From contig CAZTJY010000117.1 in assembly GCA_964613725.1 (NCBI GenBank), positions 1 through 12,489 on the forward strand: a stretch of 12,489 bases of DNA, given 5' to 3'. This DNA is from Parapedobacter sp964613725 (GTDB taxonomy: Bacteria; Bacteroidota; Bacteroidia; Sphingobacteriales; Sphingobacteriaceae). This document shows positions 1-7,094 of this stretch, in pieces (position 1 is the stretch's first letter; each line of letters begins with the position of its first letter). The notes under the pieces were generated by a model, which did not search any database, was not told the origin of the DNA, and was given only the letters and a program-made list of their open reading frames with translations. The position numbers and the translations under genes were made by a program.

Positions 1-1
1 A

Positions 2-121
2 CTGTGCTTGGATACTTTCGACATAGATAATGATACACTCGCGCTGCCTATCAACCGATACGACACGGAAGCGATCATCCGCATCCAGGATTATTTTTTC
101 GGCATTCATCTGCCATTTTAA
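2..121 (+). CDS. 3' end of an unrecognised gene (partial)
   Basis: The second forward frame is open from the window edge to a TAA at 119-121 and gives 39 residues ending IQDYFFGIHLPF. The start lies outside the window. The composition is normal for a soluble protein (acidic, with scattered aromatic residues), and I see no membrane segment or catalytic motif. I do not recognise the family. The IS3 remnant begins about 30 bases after the stop, so the element appears to have landed downstream of this gene and not inside it. The call rests only on an open frame with plausible codon use reaching a stop just before the IS boundary. Confidence 0.5.
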   Translation: MCLDTFDIDNDTLALPINRYDTEAIIRIQDYFFGIHLPF

Positions 122-150
122 ACGGATGTGCTATCGGGATATGTATGGTC

Positions 151-176
151 TAGCACCAAAAGTGGGGCAGAACTGT
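151..176. repeat. Candidate terminal inverted repeat of the IS3 remnant
   Basis: The sequence TAGCACCAAAAGTGGGGCAG (151-170) and the few bases after it read, on the minus strand, as a CTGCCCCACTTTTGG-type end. IS3-family elements often carry a run of C followed by a short A/T run at the tip like this. It lies a few bases past the transposase stop, where an IS3 right end is expected. The partner repeat is not in the window, so exact limits cannot be fixed. Confidence 0.4.
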
Positions 177-836
177 AATCTTACCCTAACTAGCTACACC
201 CAAAACTAAAGAATTCCAATCAGATTTGTTGTTGTTGTCCTGTTGTAATGTGGGAAACTGGCACTGGCCATTGAGCGCTGGGAGTTTTCCATATTTCAAC
301 AGGAATTCTGTCGGCGTTAGATTGCCTAACGATGAATGCGGCCGTTCATTATTGTACATCCATGCCCACGCATTGGCGTAGTTCCGTATGGTTGGAAGAT
401 TATCGAACATATAGCTATCTAATACGTCCTGACGGAAAGTCCTGTTGAACCGCTCGATCAGACTGTTCTGCGTAGGCTTCCCCGGCTGGATAAACTCCCA
501 TTCAATGCTATTTTCAAAACACCAGCCCGTCATTGCCGCAGACATGAACTCCGGCCCATTGTCCGAGCGTATCTTCTCGGGTTTGCCCCGCCACTGGACC
601 AATTTCTCCAGTTCGCGGATCACACGGTGGGCCGGAAGGCTCGTATCCACGGAAATGGACAGCGCTTCGCGGTTGAAATCGTCAATGATATTCAACGTAC
701 GGATTGTCTTGCCGCTGGCCAGTGTATCGTGCATGAAATCAAGGCTCCAGGTGATATTAGGAGCCACGGGGCACAATAACGGAGCTTTTATGCGGGCCGG
801 TAGGCGCTTCTTCCGTTTATTGCGAAGATGGAGAGG
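151..836 (-). mobile_element. IS3-family insertion sequence remnant (right end only)
   Basis: The segment holds the 3' two-thirds of an IS3-type orfB on the minus strand plus a terminal sequence beyond its stop. The other end of the element, orfA and the N-terminal part of orfB are missing. Homology stops around 834-840, immediately before the LytTR gene at 845. The element therefore cannot move by itself. The boundary at 151 is inferred from a terminal-repeat-like sequence, and the boundary near 836 from where the transposase reading frame stops making sense. No target duplication can be tested, because one end is gone. Confidence 0.75.
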
Positions 837-839
837 GAC
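186..839 (-). pseudogene. IS3-family transposase orfB, 5'-truncated
   Basis: This is an rve-type integrase core of the IS3 transposase B subunit, which carries out the DNA strand transfer. Counted from the TTG at 776, the catalytic triad is D13 (SLDFMHD), D72 (RSDNGPEF) and E108 (NSLIERF). The D72-E108 spacing of 35 residues is the DD35E signature, followed by the usual YNNERPHSSLG near the C-terminus. The same frame stays open upstream to 839 and still reads as orfB (LHLRNKRKKRLPARIK, the linker before the first Asp), then meets TAG at 842-840. The helix-turn-helix half and orfA are absent. The TTG at 776 is a computed start and not a real one. The catalytic core is intact but there is no DNA-binding half, so it is probably inactive. 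Confidence 0.88.
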
Positions 840-844
840 CTATT

Positions 845-1876
845 ATGGAAGAACAGATACATGAAAGCAACGATTTCTTTAATTACCGGAAGGAGCATTG
901 GGCCACCCGGTTGTACTACTCGGCGTTTTTCGGGGGATTGATTGCAACGAATGGCTTCAGCATCAAGCGAAATGTTGTTGAAACGCTAGGACATTGGGAT
1001 TTCGCATATGATTTCGTCGTGTGTACGGGGTTGGTCTACCTGACTGTTTACTTCATATACTGGGTGTGCCTCATTCTCGATAAAGCGCTCCCTTGGGAAA
1101 AGAATCCGGACAATCGGTTCATCGCCCAGCTCATATTGGGTGTTATGATCGGGTATCAGTTCATGGAGCTGCTGAATAGTTTGTATGTGGCCTATGGTGG
1201 GCAGAACCTATTACATACGCAAAAGCGTAAGACAGAAATACCCATATCGTTATTGCTTTCCCTGACGGTCAATTGCTATTACTTCGGAATTTACTTTGCC
1301 GAGAAGCATTTCAAAAAAAAGGTTAAAAAGCGGGATGACATTGGCGACCCGTCAGGTGCCACTGAAAACCTTGGCAATGGGGGTAGCGGCAATACGGATC
1401 AGCCATCCGAAGAGGAACTTACTACTGATCCTTCCCTTCATCAATCCGGTGTCGAATCGCCGATATACCAGCCCGAAAAAGAAAAGCTACCATTGATTAC
1501 TTATTCCGATGGTGAGCGGATACTCCTTAAGCATCTCGATATTGCCGCTGTTGGTCTGGAAAACGGCAACCTGGCCATATACACATTTAGCGATAAGTGC
1601 TACTACGATACCATGCCACTAAAGCATTTTTTTGAATTATTGGATCCGAATGATTACTATCACACCAGTCGGCAGACTATCGTACACCGGGGTGCAGTGA
1701 GAAGCATAGCACCCAGCAAAACCAAGAAAGGCGGGGTAGAAGTATCACTTACGATTGATGCAGAAATCCGCATTGAGGTGGCAGCACGCAGTGTAGCGCG
1801 TTTTAAGGCATGGTTAGCCGCGGGTAGCCCGCCGTCGGCGCGGAAGCGTTCTATTCCGGTTCCGATGCTTTTTTAG
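845..1876 (+). CDS. Membrane-anchored LytTR-family transcriptional regulator
   Basis: The 343-residue protein has four predicted membrane segments (about residues 22-40, 55-78, 92-117 and 133-152). A basic stretch follows (KKKVKKR, 156-162), then a long low-complexity acidic and Gly/Ser linker (165-212), then a LytTR DNA-binding domain (about 217-325). The LytTR call rests on the pattern hydrophobic strand - GNLAIYTFSDKCYY - LLDPNDYYHTSRQTIVHRGAVRSI, matching the family core (F-x-R-x-H-R-S-y-I-V-N). There is no receiver domain, so it is not a classical response regulator. A membrane-tethered LytTR protein would sense through its membrane part or a partner. The start at 845 has GGAGAGG at 830-836 with 8-base spacing, but that site lies inside the truncated transposase. 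No sensor kinase is adjacent. Target genes are unknown. Confidence 0.85.
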   Translation: MEEQIHESNDFFNYRKEHWATRLYYSAFFGGLIATNGFSIKRNVVETLGHWDFAYDFVVCTGLVYLTVYFIYWVCLILDKALPWEKNPDNRFIAQLILGVMIGYQFMELLNSLYVAYGGQNLLHTQKRKTEIPISLLLSLTVNCYYFGIYFAEKHFKKKVKKRDDIGDPSGATENLGNGGSGNTDQPSEEELTTDPSLHQSGVESPIYQPEKEKLPLITYSDGERILLKHLDIAAVGLENGNLAIYTFSDKCYYDTMPLKHFFELLDPNDYYHTSRQTIVHRGAVRSIAPSKTKKGGVEVSLTIDAEIRIEVAARSVARFKAWLAAGSPPSARKRSIPVPMLF

Positions 1877-1960
1877 GTGATTGTATTGGTAAAGCCGTAA
1901 AACAACCCGACTTACGCGTATCCGCAATGGCTAAACTCTTAAATATTATTCGGAAATTTG

Positions 1961-1968
1961 TGTCTTTG
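1961..1968 (+). promoter_or_regulatory. Weak candidate -7 element before the thioredoxin gene
   Basis: TGTCTTTG differs from the Bacteroidetes TAnnTTTG -7 consensus at one position. It overlaps a second near-match ending at 1960. No TTTG lies about 20 bases upstream, so the promoter is only suggested. It lies 40 bases before the ATG, further than the other promoters in this window, but there is room for the true Shine-Dalgarno site seen here. Confidence 0.25.
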
Positions 1969-1996
1969 TAAAAGAAAGATAACCAGAAAAAAAATT

Positions 1997-2003
1997 GGAG
2001 GAG
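1997..2003 (+). promoter_or_regulatory. Ribosome binding site that fixes the thioredoxin start
   Basis: GGAGGAG ends five bases before the ATG at 2009. It is the strongest Shine-Dalgarno sequence in the window and decides between the ATG at 2009 and the upstream ATG at 1958, which would add 17 residues (MCLCKRK...) unlike any thioredoxin N-terminus. Confidence 0.8.
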
Positions 2004-2008
2004 AGCCG

Positions 2009-2302
2009 ATGACATTCCAGGAAACCATCAATCAAGACAAACCGGTATTGGTCGACTTTTTCGCCGAATGGTGCGGACCCTGCAAAACGCAGGCTCCACT
2101 ACTAGAGGAGCTGAAAGGACGCATGGGAAATGAGGCCACCATCATCAAGGTGGATGTAGACAAGAACCCGCAAGCGGCAGCTAAATTCGGCATACGGGGT
2201 GTGCCCACGTTGATTATTTTCCGGAAGGGTGAAATAAAATGGCGGCAGTCCGGCGTTTTCCCCACCAATGAATTGGAACGCCTACTACGCGAAAACGCGT
2301 AA
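2009..2302 (+). CDS. trxA: Thioredoxin
   Basis: This is a 97-residue thioredoxin that reduces protein disulfides in the cytoplasm. The redox site is WCGPC (W21, C22, C25) after the conserved strand VLVDFFAEW. The cis-proline is P66 in RGVPTLIIF, and the buried Asp is in VDVDKNP. Length and order fit a minimal single-domain thioredoxin. There is no signal peptide, so it acts in the cytoplasm and not as a periplasmic TlpA/ResA-type protein. The start at 2009 is set by GGAGGAG just upstream. It is 132 bases after the LytTR gene and 74 bases before galM, which has its own -7 element, so it is probably transcribed alone. The gene symbol is by family. A genome of this kind usually has several thioredoxins, and this may not be the main one. 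Confidence 0.93.
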   Translation: MTFQETINQDKPVLVDFFAEWCGPCKTQAPLLEELKGRMGNEATIIKVDVDKNPQAAAKFGIRGVPTLIIFRKGEIKWRQSGVFPTNELERLLRENA

Positions 2303-2343
2303 CGTCAATTTGCCGCGCGGGCGCTAAATTTCCCAGATATTTA

Positions 2344-2351
2344 TACCTTTG
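2344..2351 (+). promoter_or_regulatory. Bacteroidetes -7 promoter element for galM
   Basis: TACCTTTG matches TAnnTTTG exactly and ends 25 bases before the galM ATG. This spacing matches the other well-formed promoters in the window. A TTTG occurs at 2309-2312, but 31 bases away is too far for a standard -33 element, so only the -7 half is convincing. Confidence 0.5.
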
Positions 2352-2376
2352 GGGTTTAACACGAAACAAAGCACCA

Positions 2377-3531
2377 ATGACAAGACCCGCCACCAACCTC
2401 GCCTGCGGGGTGATGATGATAGCTATTTTGGCCGCATGCAATCCCCAATCCGATGTGCAGAAAACACAATCGGGATTGGATAGACGAGATTTCCAAACGG
2501 TGGTAAACGGTGACTCGACCGACTTGTACGTGATCCGCAATGCAAACGGCATGGAGGCTTGCATAACCAACTACGGCGGCCGGATCGTTTCGTTGATGGT
2601 GCCTGATGCAACGGGTGAATTCCGTGACGTGGTGCAGGGGTTTGCCCATATAGACGATTATACCACCGAACCTTCTTCCTTTGGTGCCACCATGGGCCGC
2701 GTGGCCAACCGCATAAACAACGGCCGCTTCGTGTTGGATGGCGATACAATACAGCTCGACCGCAACAGCGGCCAACACACCATCCATGGCGGTGGCGAGG
2801 GCTGGCGGAGCCAGGTGTTTGCTGCCGACCAACCCAACGATAGTACGTTGGTGCTCGCGTACATATCGCCCGACGGCGAAAGCGGTTTCCCCGGTGAGGT
2901 AACCGTAAGCGTGACGTTTGCCGTAAACCAACGCAACGAACTGGCCATCAACTACCAGGCGGTAACCACCGAAAAGACGGTTATCAACCTCACCAACCAC
3001 AGCTTTTTTAACCTAGCCGGCGATCCCGCCAAAACGGTGCTGGATGATGTGTTGTACGTAAACGCTACCCAATATACACCGTTGGATACCACACTCATCA
3101 CCACCGGCGAAATACAGCCCGTAGCGGGCACACCTTTTGACTTTACCGAACCGGTACCCATCAGCACGGCACTGGCGCGCGACACATCGCACGCGCAGCT
3201 GCGCATAGCAAGCGGTATAGATCATAACTTTGTGTTACATACCAACGGCAGCATCGATGAACTGGCGGCTCGCCTCTATGCGCCCACCAGCGGTATCGCC
3301 ATGGAGGTATATACCACCGAACCGGGTATGCAGGTGTATACCGGAAACATGCTCGATGGTGCGCGTACCGGTAAAGAGCAGGTGCCGTATGGTAAGCAGT
3401 CGGCCATTTGCCTCGAAACCCAGCATTTCCCTGATGCGCCAAATAAACCCCATTGGCCTACCACCGTGCTCGAACCGGGTGAAACGTATGAAAGCACGTG
3501 CATTTACCGGTTTTCGGTGATAAACGAATAG
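2377..3531 (+). CDS. galM: Aldose 1-epimerase (mutarotase), lipoprotein form
   Basis: The enzyme interconverts the alpha and beta anomers of aldohexoses such as galactose and glucose. The 384-residue protein begins with a lipoprotein signal whose lipobox ends at C21 (ILAAC), so the mature enzyme is probably lipid-anchored in the cell envelope and acts on sugars there. Family motifs appear in order: NYGGRIVSL (65-73), GRVANRI with substrate-binding R112, HTIHGG (H134, H137), NLTNHSFFNLAG with catalytic acid H208, GIDHNFVL with D282, and LETQHFPDAPN with catalytic base E347. Every expected catalytic residue is present and the length is right for the secreted Bacteroidetes form. The Shine-Dalgarno site is weak and an exact -7 element lies 25 bases upstream. 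No sugar kinase or transporter is adjacent. Confidence 0.95.
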   Translation: MTRPATNLACGVMMIAILAACNPQSDVQKTQSGLDRRDFQTVVNGDSTDLYVIRNANGMEACITNYGGRIVSLMVPDATGEFRDVVQGFAHIDDYTTEPSSFGATMGRVANRINNGRFVLDGDTIQLDRNSGQHTIHGGGEGWRSQVFAADQPNDSTLVLAYISPDGESGFPGEVTVSVTFAVNQRNELAINYQAVTTEKTVINLTNHSFFNLAGDPAKTVLDDVLYVNATQYTPLDTTLITTGEIQPVAGTPFDFTEPVPISTALARDTSHAQLRIASGIDHNFVLHTNGSIDELAARLYAPTSGIAMEVYTTEPGMQVYTGNMLDGARTGKEQVPYGKQSAICLETQHFPDAPNKPHWPTTVLEPGETYESTCIYRFSVINE

Positions 3532-3713
3532 GTGTCGGCGCCCCTGCCGCACGTTGGAAATGTAAAAAAATGTTAAAAAATAAAACTTTTTAAATAAAAA
3601 TACGTTATTTGCGCTTTTTCAGCGTGTGATTGATTTGTGGTGGCGATGGCTGCCGATTAACTTAAAAGAATACCGAATCAGCTTTTGGAGATTCTAACTA
3701 CCTATAACAAGAA

Positions 3714-5078
3714 ATGACCTCAAGAAAAAATGTACTTGCACTTGTTGTGCTCGGTGTGATTGTTTTGGGCGCCACTTTTATTTCCCTTTCATCTTTCGAC
3801 GCTACTCCTGAGCAGCCATTGGCTATAGTGGAACCTGTTTCAGTCGAAAACAATGAGTTGCTGTATGGACTCGCTATCGATGGGTTCGACATCGAAACGG
3901 AAACAATAAAGCGAAACGAATTCTTGTCGGACATCCTGCAACGATATCAGATCGATATGCAAAGCATAGCCGTGGTCGCAGAGAAAGCGAAAGCGGTATT
4001 TGATGTTCGGAAAATTGCGGCAGGGCATGATTATACCGTTTTCAAAGATAAATCGGGTAAGGCACATTATTTCGTGTACCAGCCCAACCCGATTGATTAC
4101 GTCGTCTACGATCTGCGTGAAAGCACGTCGGTATACAAAGGGCAACGGCCGGTGGATACCAAACTGGAAACGGTGGCGGGCGTTATCCAAAGTTCGCTCT
4201 ATGAAACATTGGAGGCAAACGGTGCCAGCCCTGATTTGGCCGTGCAGTTGGCCGAAATCTATGGCTGGGCGGTCAATTTCTACCGCATCAATAAGGGCGA
4301 TTGGTTCAAGCTGGTGTATGAGCGCAAGTATGTGGATGGCGAGCCTGTGGGTCCGGGTCGGATAGAATCCGCGATTTTTGGGCACAACGGAAAAGAATAT
4401 CAAGCTTTTTATTTTGAAGGTACCGATGACGAGCGTGGGGCCTATTATGACGAGAATGGCAAAAGCCTGCGCCGTACATTCCTCAAAGCGCCGTTGAAGT
4501 ACAGTCGCATATCATCGCGATACTCGTTACGGCGGTTCCATCCCGTGCAACGCCGGTGGAAAGCACATTTGGGTACTGATTTTGCAGCGCCTCACGGTAC
4601 GCCGATCGTGGCCACTGCTGCTGGTGTGGTAGAAGCATCCGCCTATGGCAGCGGTAATGGCAATTATGTCAAAATTAAACACGACAATGTGTATACCACG
4701 CAATACCTCCACATGAGCAAGCGTGCCGTGAAGCGGGGTCAACGCGTGAGCCAAGGTCAGGTGATCGGGTATGTAGGAAGCACCGGGCTGGCAACAGGCC
4801 CCCACGTTTGCTACCGCTTTTGGAAGCACGGGAAGCAGGTGGATGCGCTGGCGCAGGTGTTTCCGCCTTCGGAGCCGATCAGTGAAAAATACCGTGCAGC
4901 CTTTAACCGGATACTGAGTACCCAACAGCAGGTGTTGGCATCCATAGGATTCGAGAAGGGACAGAGTAACCTGGAAGCGTACAGCACGTTGGCATTCCAC
5001 ATCGACCAGCTTTTCGAGCCTGCTGAAAAGGATAGCACCTTGGTGGGTGGCTTTGGCTTTACGGCCCGCGTACTCTAA
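3714..5078 (+). CDS. M23-family peptidoglycan endopeptidase, membrane-anchored
   Basis: This 454-residue protein has an N-terminal signal-anchor (residues 6-26). An N-terminal region of about 50-250 contains a stretch resembling the substrate-occluding domain seen ahead of M23 in cell-wall hydrolases. The M23 (LytM/lysostaphin) domain lies at about 260-385. Zinc and catalytic residues visible are H285 and D289 (HLGTDFAAP), H333 (YLHMSK) and H364 (TGPHVCYRF). The family normally has GPHxHYE, and here the second His, a zinc ligand in lysostaphin and LytM, is C366. Such enzymes cut peptide crosslinks of peptidoglycan in the periplasm during growth or division. A C-terminal extension of about 70 residues follows. 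A 182-base AT-rich gap precedes the ATG, with no convincing -7 element and only GCTTTTGG at 3681-3688. The gene ends 10 bases from the convergent ClC gene. Confidence 0.9.
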   Translation: MTSRKNVLALVVLGVIVLGATFISLSSFDATPEQPLAIVEPVSVENNELLYGLAIDGFDIETETIKRNEFLSDILQRYQIDMQSIAVVAEKAKAVFDVRKIAAGHDYTVFKDKSGKAHYFVYQPNPIDYVVYDLRESTSVYKGQRPVDTKLETVAGVIQSSLYETLEANGASPDLAVQLAEIYGWAVNFYRINKGDWFKLVYERKYVDGEPVGPGRIESAIFGHNGKEYQAFYFEGTDDERGAYYDENGKSLRRTFLKAPLKYSRISSRYSLRRFHPVQRRWKAHLGTDFAAPHGTPIVATAAGVVEASAYGSGNGNYVKIKHDNVYTTQYLHMSKRAVKRGQRVSQGQVIGYVGSTGLATGPHVCYRFWKHGKQVDALAQVFPPSEPISEKYRAAFNRILSTQQQVLASIGFEKGQSNLEAYSTLAFHIDQLFEPAEKDSTLVGGFGFTARVL

Positions 5079-5088
5079 CCCTGTCGGT

Positions 5089-6966
5089 TTAGGTGTTCCG
5101 CTTTTTAATCAAGATTTTCTTTCCCTTTACAAGCATGCGCATACTCGACCGTTTGAGGGAGATATTGGTTTCCAGTTGTTCATTCAACGTATCAGCGACG
5201 TTATAGGCAGCTAGGATATTTTTATAGTGTAGCAACCCGACGACGGTGTTACCTCGCGCTGCCAACACCGGTAAAACATCCACGTTTTCTTGGGTCATTT
5301 TATGGATGGCTTCTTTGAGGCTGTTCGTAGCCCGTAAGTAAGCAGGCTGCCTTTTGATTAGTGATTTAATGGGTTGCCCCTTATCCTGGTGATGGGAGAA
5401 TATACTAGACGAGCTGACAATGCCGATGTATTGGTAATCCGGATCCACCACGATGTAGTAATTTTCAGTGAGTCCCTCGGTGGTCGACCAGTTACGCAGT
5501 TCTTCGATGGTATTATCGCCCTCGATAACGGTGCTGGTCTGTTCGATGGCTTGGCCGACGGTCAGCTGGTTAAGCTGGTCGGGTTGGTATGAATCGGGGG
5601 TATGGATACCCCGGCGCGTGATTTTCTCAGTCATGATGGTGGTATCCATAAACAAATATGACACGAGGTATGCGCCTACGCACGATCCCAGCAGCGGTAG
5701 CATGGCATTGAACTGCCCTGTGGTCTCCAGCGCGAAGACGATGGAAGTAAGCACGGCGCGGGAGGCTCCTGCAAATAGGGCAGACATGCCCACCAATGCC
5801 GCTAGTGGAAGGCTGATGCCACATGTAGGGAAGAGGGTGAGCAATACGTGGCCACATAATCAGCCAATGGCAGCTCCGATGGTGAGCAATGGCGCCAACG
5901 TACCGCCCGATGTGCCGCTGCCGAGGGCGATGACCCATGATAGGAACTTGAGCAGACACAATGACAATACCACGGCCAACGGAAGGCTGTTGTTGAGCAG
6001 GTCGGTGATGTTTTCATAACCAACGCCTAGTGTACGGGGGGCAAAATAACCTACGATACCTACCGCAAGTCCGCCGATTGCCGGCCACCACATCCAATGG
6101 AACGGTAGCCGTTCGAATGCGTCTTCTACCCAATATACGGCTTTGGTGATGCCGATGGAAAGAAACCCGATAGCAATGCCAATGATGCTGTAACTAAGGA
6201 TAGCCGGATTGGATGCCGTAGGTATGATATGCTCCAATGCAAAAACGGGCGTGGCACTGAACAGGAAATGGTGCCCAGCCGCACCGGTGATGCATGCCAG
6301 CGATACGGCAATGAGCGATTTGGGTGTGAATTCGAAAAGCAGTAGTTCGATGGCGAGGAAAATGGCCGCTACCGGGCTGCCAAAGATGGCCGTCATACCC
6401 GCCGTGGCACCAGCAGCAAGCAGGATTTTACGCTCGGAGTTCGAAATCTTGAGTATTTGGCCTAGCGTGGAGCCCAATGCGCCACCTGTAGCAATGATGG
6501 GCCCCTCCGCACCGAATGGCCCACCGGTACCGATGGCGATGGCTGACGAGATAGGTTTCAGGTAGGTGATGGAAGGCCTGATTTTACTTTGGTTGGTCAA
6601 CACCTGCTCCATGGCTTCCGGAATGCCGTGGCCCCGGATGGCCTTGGAACCATATAGTGCCATCAAACCCACAATCAATCCCCCGATGGCAGGAATGACA
6701 ATCACCCATATACCCAAGTCGGCCCCCCATGGGCTACCCTCGTGGAAGGAAAATGTACCGTAAAATGATAGGTTGGTGATTAGGTTGACAAACAGCACCA
6801 GAAACTTGGCAATAAAGCTGATCAGTGCGGCGATGGCCACCGTATAGGCGGCGATAACGATGATGCGGGTTTTGTTCGGTAATGCTGATGAATGGAGCCC
6901 TTCCGAACCAAGGGTGTCGTTTAGCGACATCGAGATGGGGATGCCGGCTTGATTTTTTGAAGCCAT
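5089..6966 (-). pseudogene. ClC-family chloride channel/transporter with two CBS domains, interrupted by an in-frame TGA
   Basis: The start is taken at ATG 6966 (MASKNQAG). The upstream part of the open frame, to 7068, reads through a terminator hairpin and is not coding. Codons 1-368 give the ClC membrane core: GHGIPE (112-117), GAEGP (152-156, gating glutamate E154), AAIFLAIELLLFEF (200-213) and GGTLAPLLTIGAAIG (354-368). Codon 369 is TGA (5862-5860). The same frame then continues without a shift through the final core helices (FPTCGISLPLAALVGM, SALFAGASRA) and two CBS domains (from about 5600 to 5160) to TAA at 5091-5089. If read through, the protein is about 625 residues, a normal ClC-CBS length. 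The position after GAAIG is not conserved as a stop in any ClC I know, so one base change (for example GGA or TGG to TGA) is the simplest cause. A sequencing error is possible. The position equivalent to the inner proton glutamate of ClC-ec1 seems to be Leu208. Confidence 0.88.
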
Positions 6967-7015
6967 AGTTGGCAACAAAAGTAGGATTTCTAGTAGTTTT
7001 CTGGTTAGGCAAATT

Positions 7016-7048
7016 GAAAAACCCCGGCGATTCACATCGGCGGGGGTT
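7016..7048 (-). terminator. Rho-independent terminator after the TonB receptor-HemS chimera
   Basis: Read on the minus strand, AACCCCCGCCGAT, a short GTGA loop and ATCGCCGGGGTT form a GC-rich hairpin with one or two mismatches. It is followed by a run of T (complement of 7016-7020). It lies about 50 bases after the stop at 7095 and before the ClC start at 6966, so it separates the two genes. It probably terminated the heme locus before the deletion. Confidence 0.72.
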
Positions 7049-7094
7049 CTACTAACTAAACTAAACAACTATATAAACAAACCATATATAGACT

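Noticed and set aside
2356..3000. Minus-strand open frame of 214 codons over galM
   Set aside because: It is antisense to a complete galM with all catalytic residues. The product is His/Gly/Val-rich and matches nothing I know.
5860..5862. TGA in the ClC gene as a selenocysteine codon
   Set aside because: ClC proteins have no functional Cys/Sec at this site, no SECIS-like hairpin is evident just downstream, and a plain nonsense change is simpler.
5468..6019. Plus-strand open frame of 183 codons across the TGA of the ClC gene
   Set aside because: It is a mirror of conserved ClC/CBS codons, rich in Ser/Pro/Met, with no independent start signal.
6967..7068. N-terminal extension of the ClC gene to 7068
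   Set aside because: The extra 34 codons run through a terminator hairpin (7016-7048), and MASKNQAG at 6966 gives a normal ClC start.
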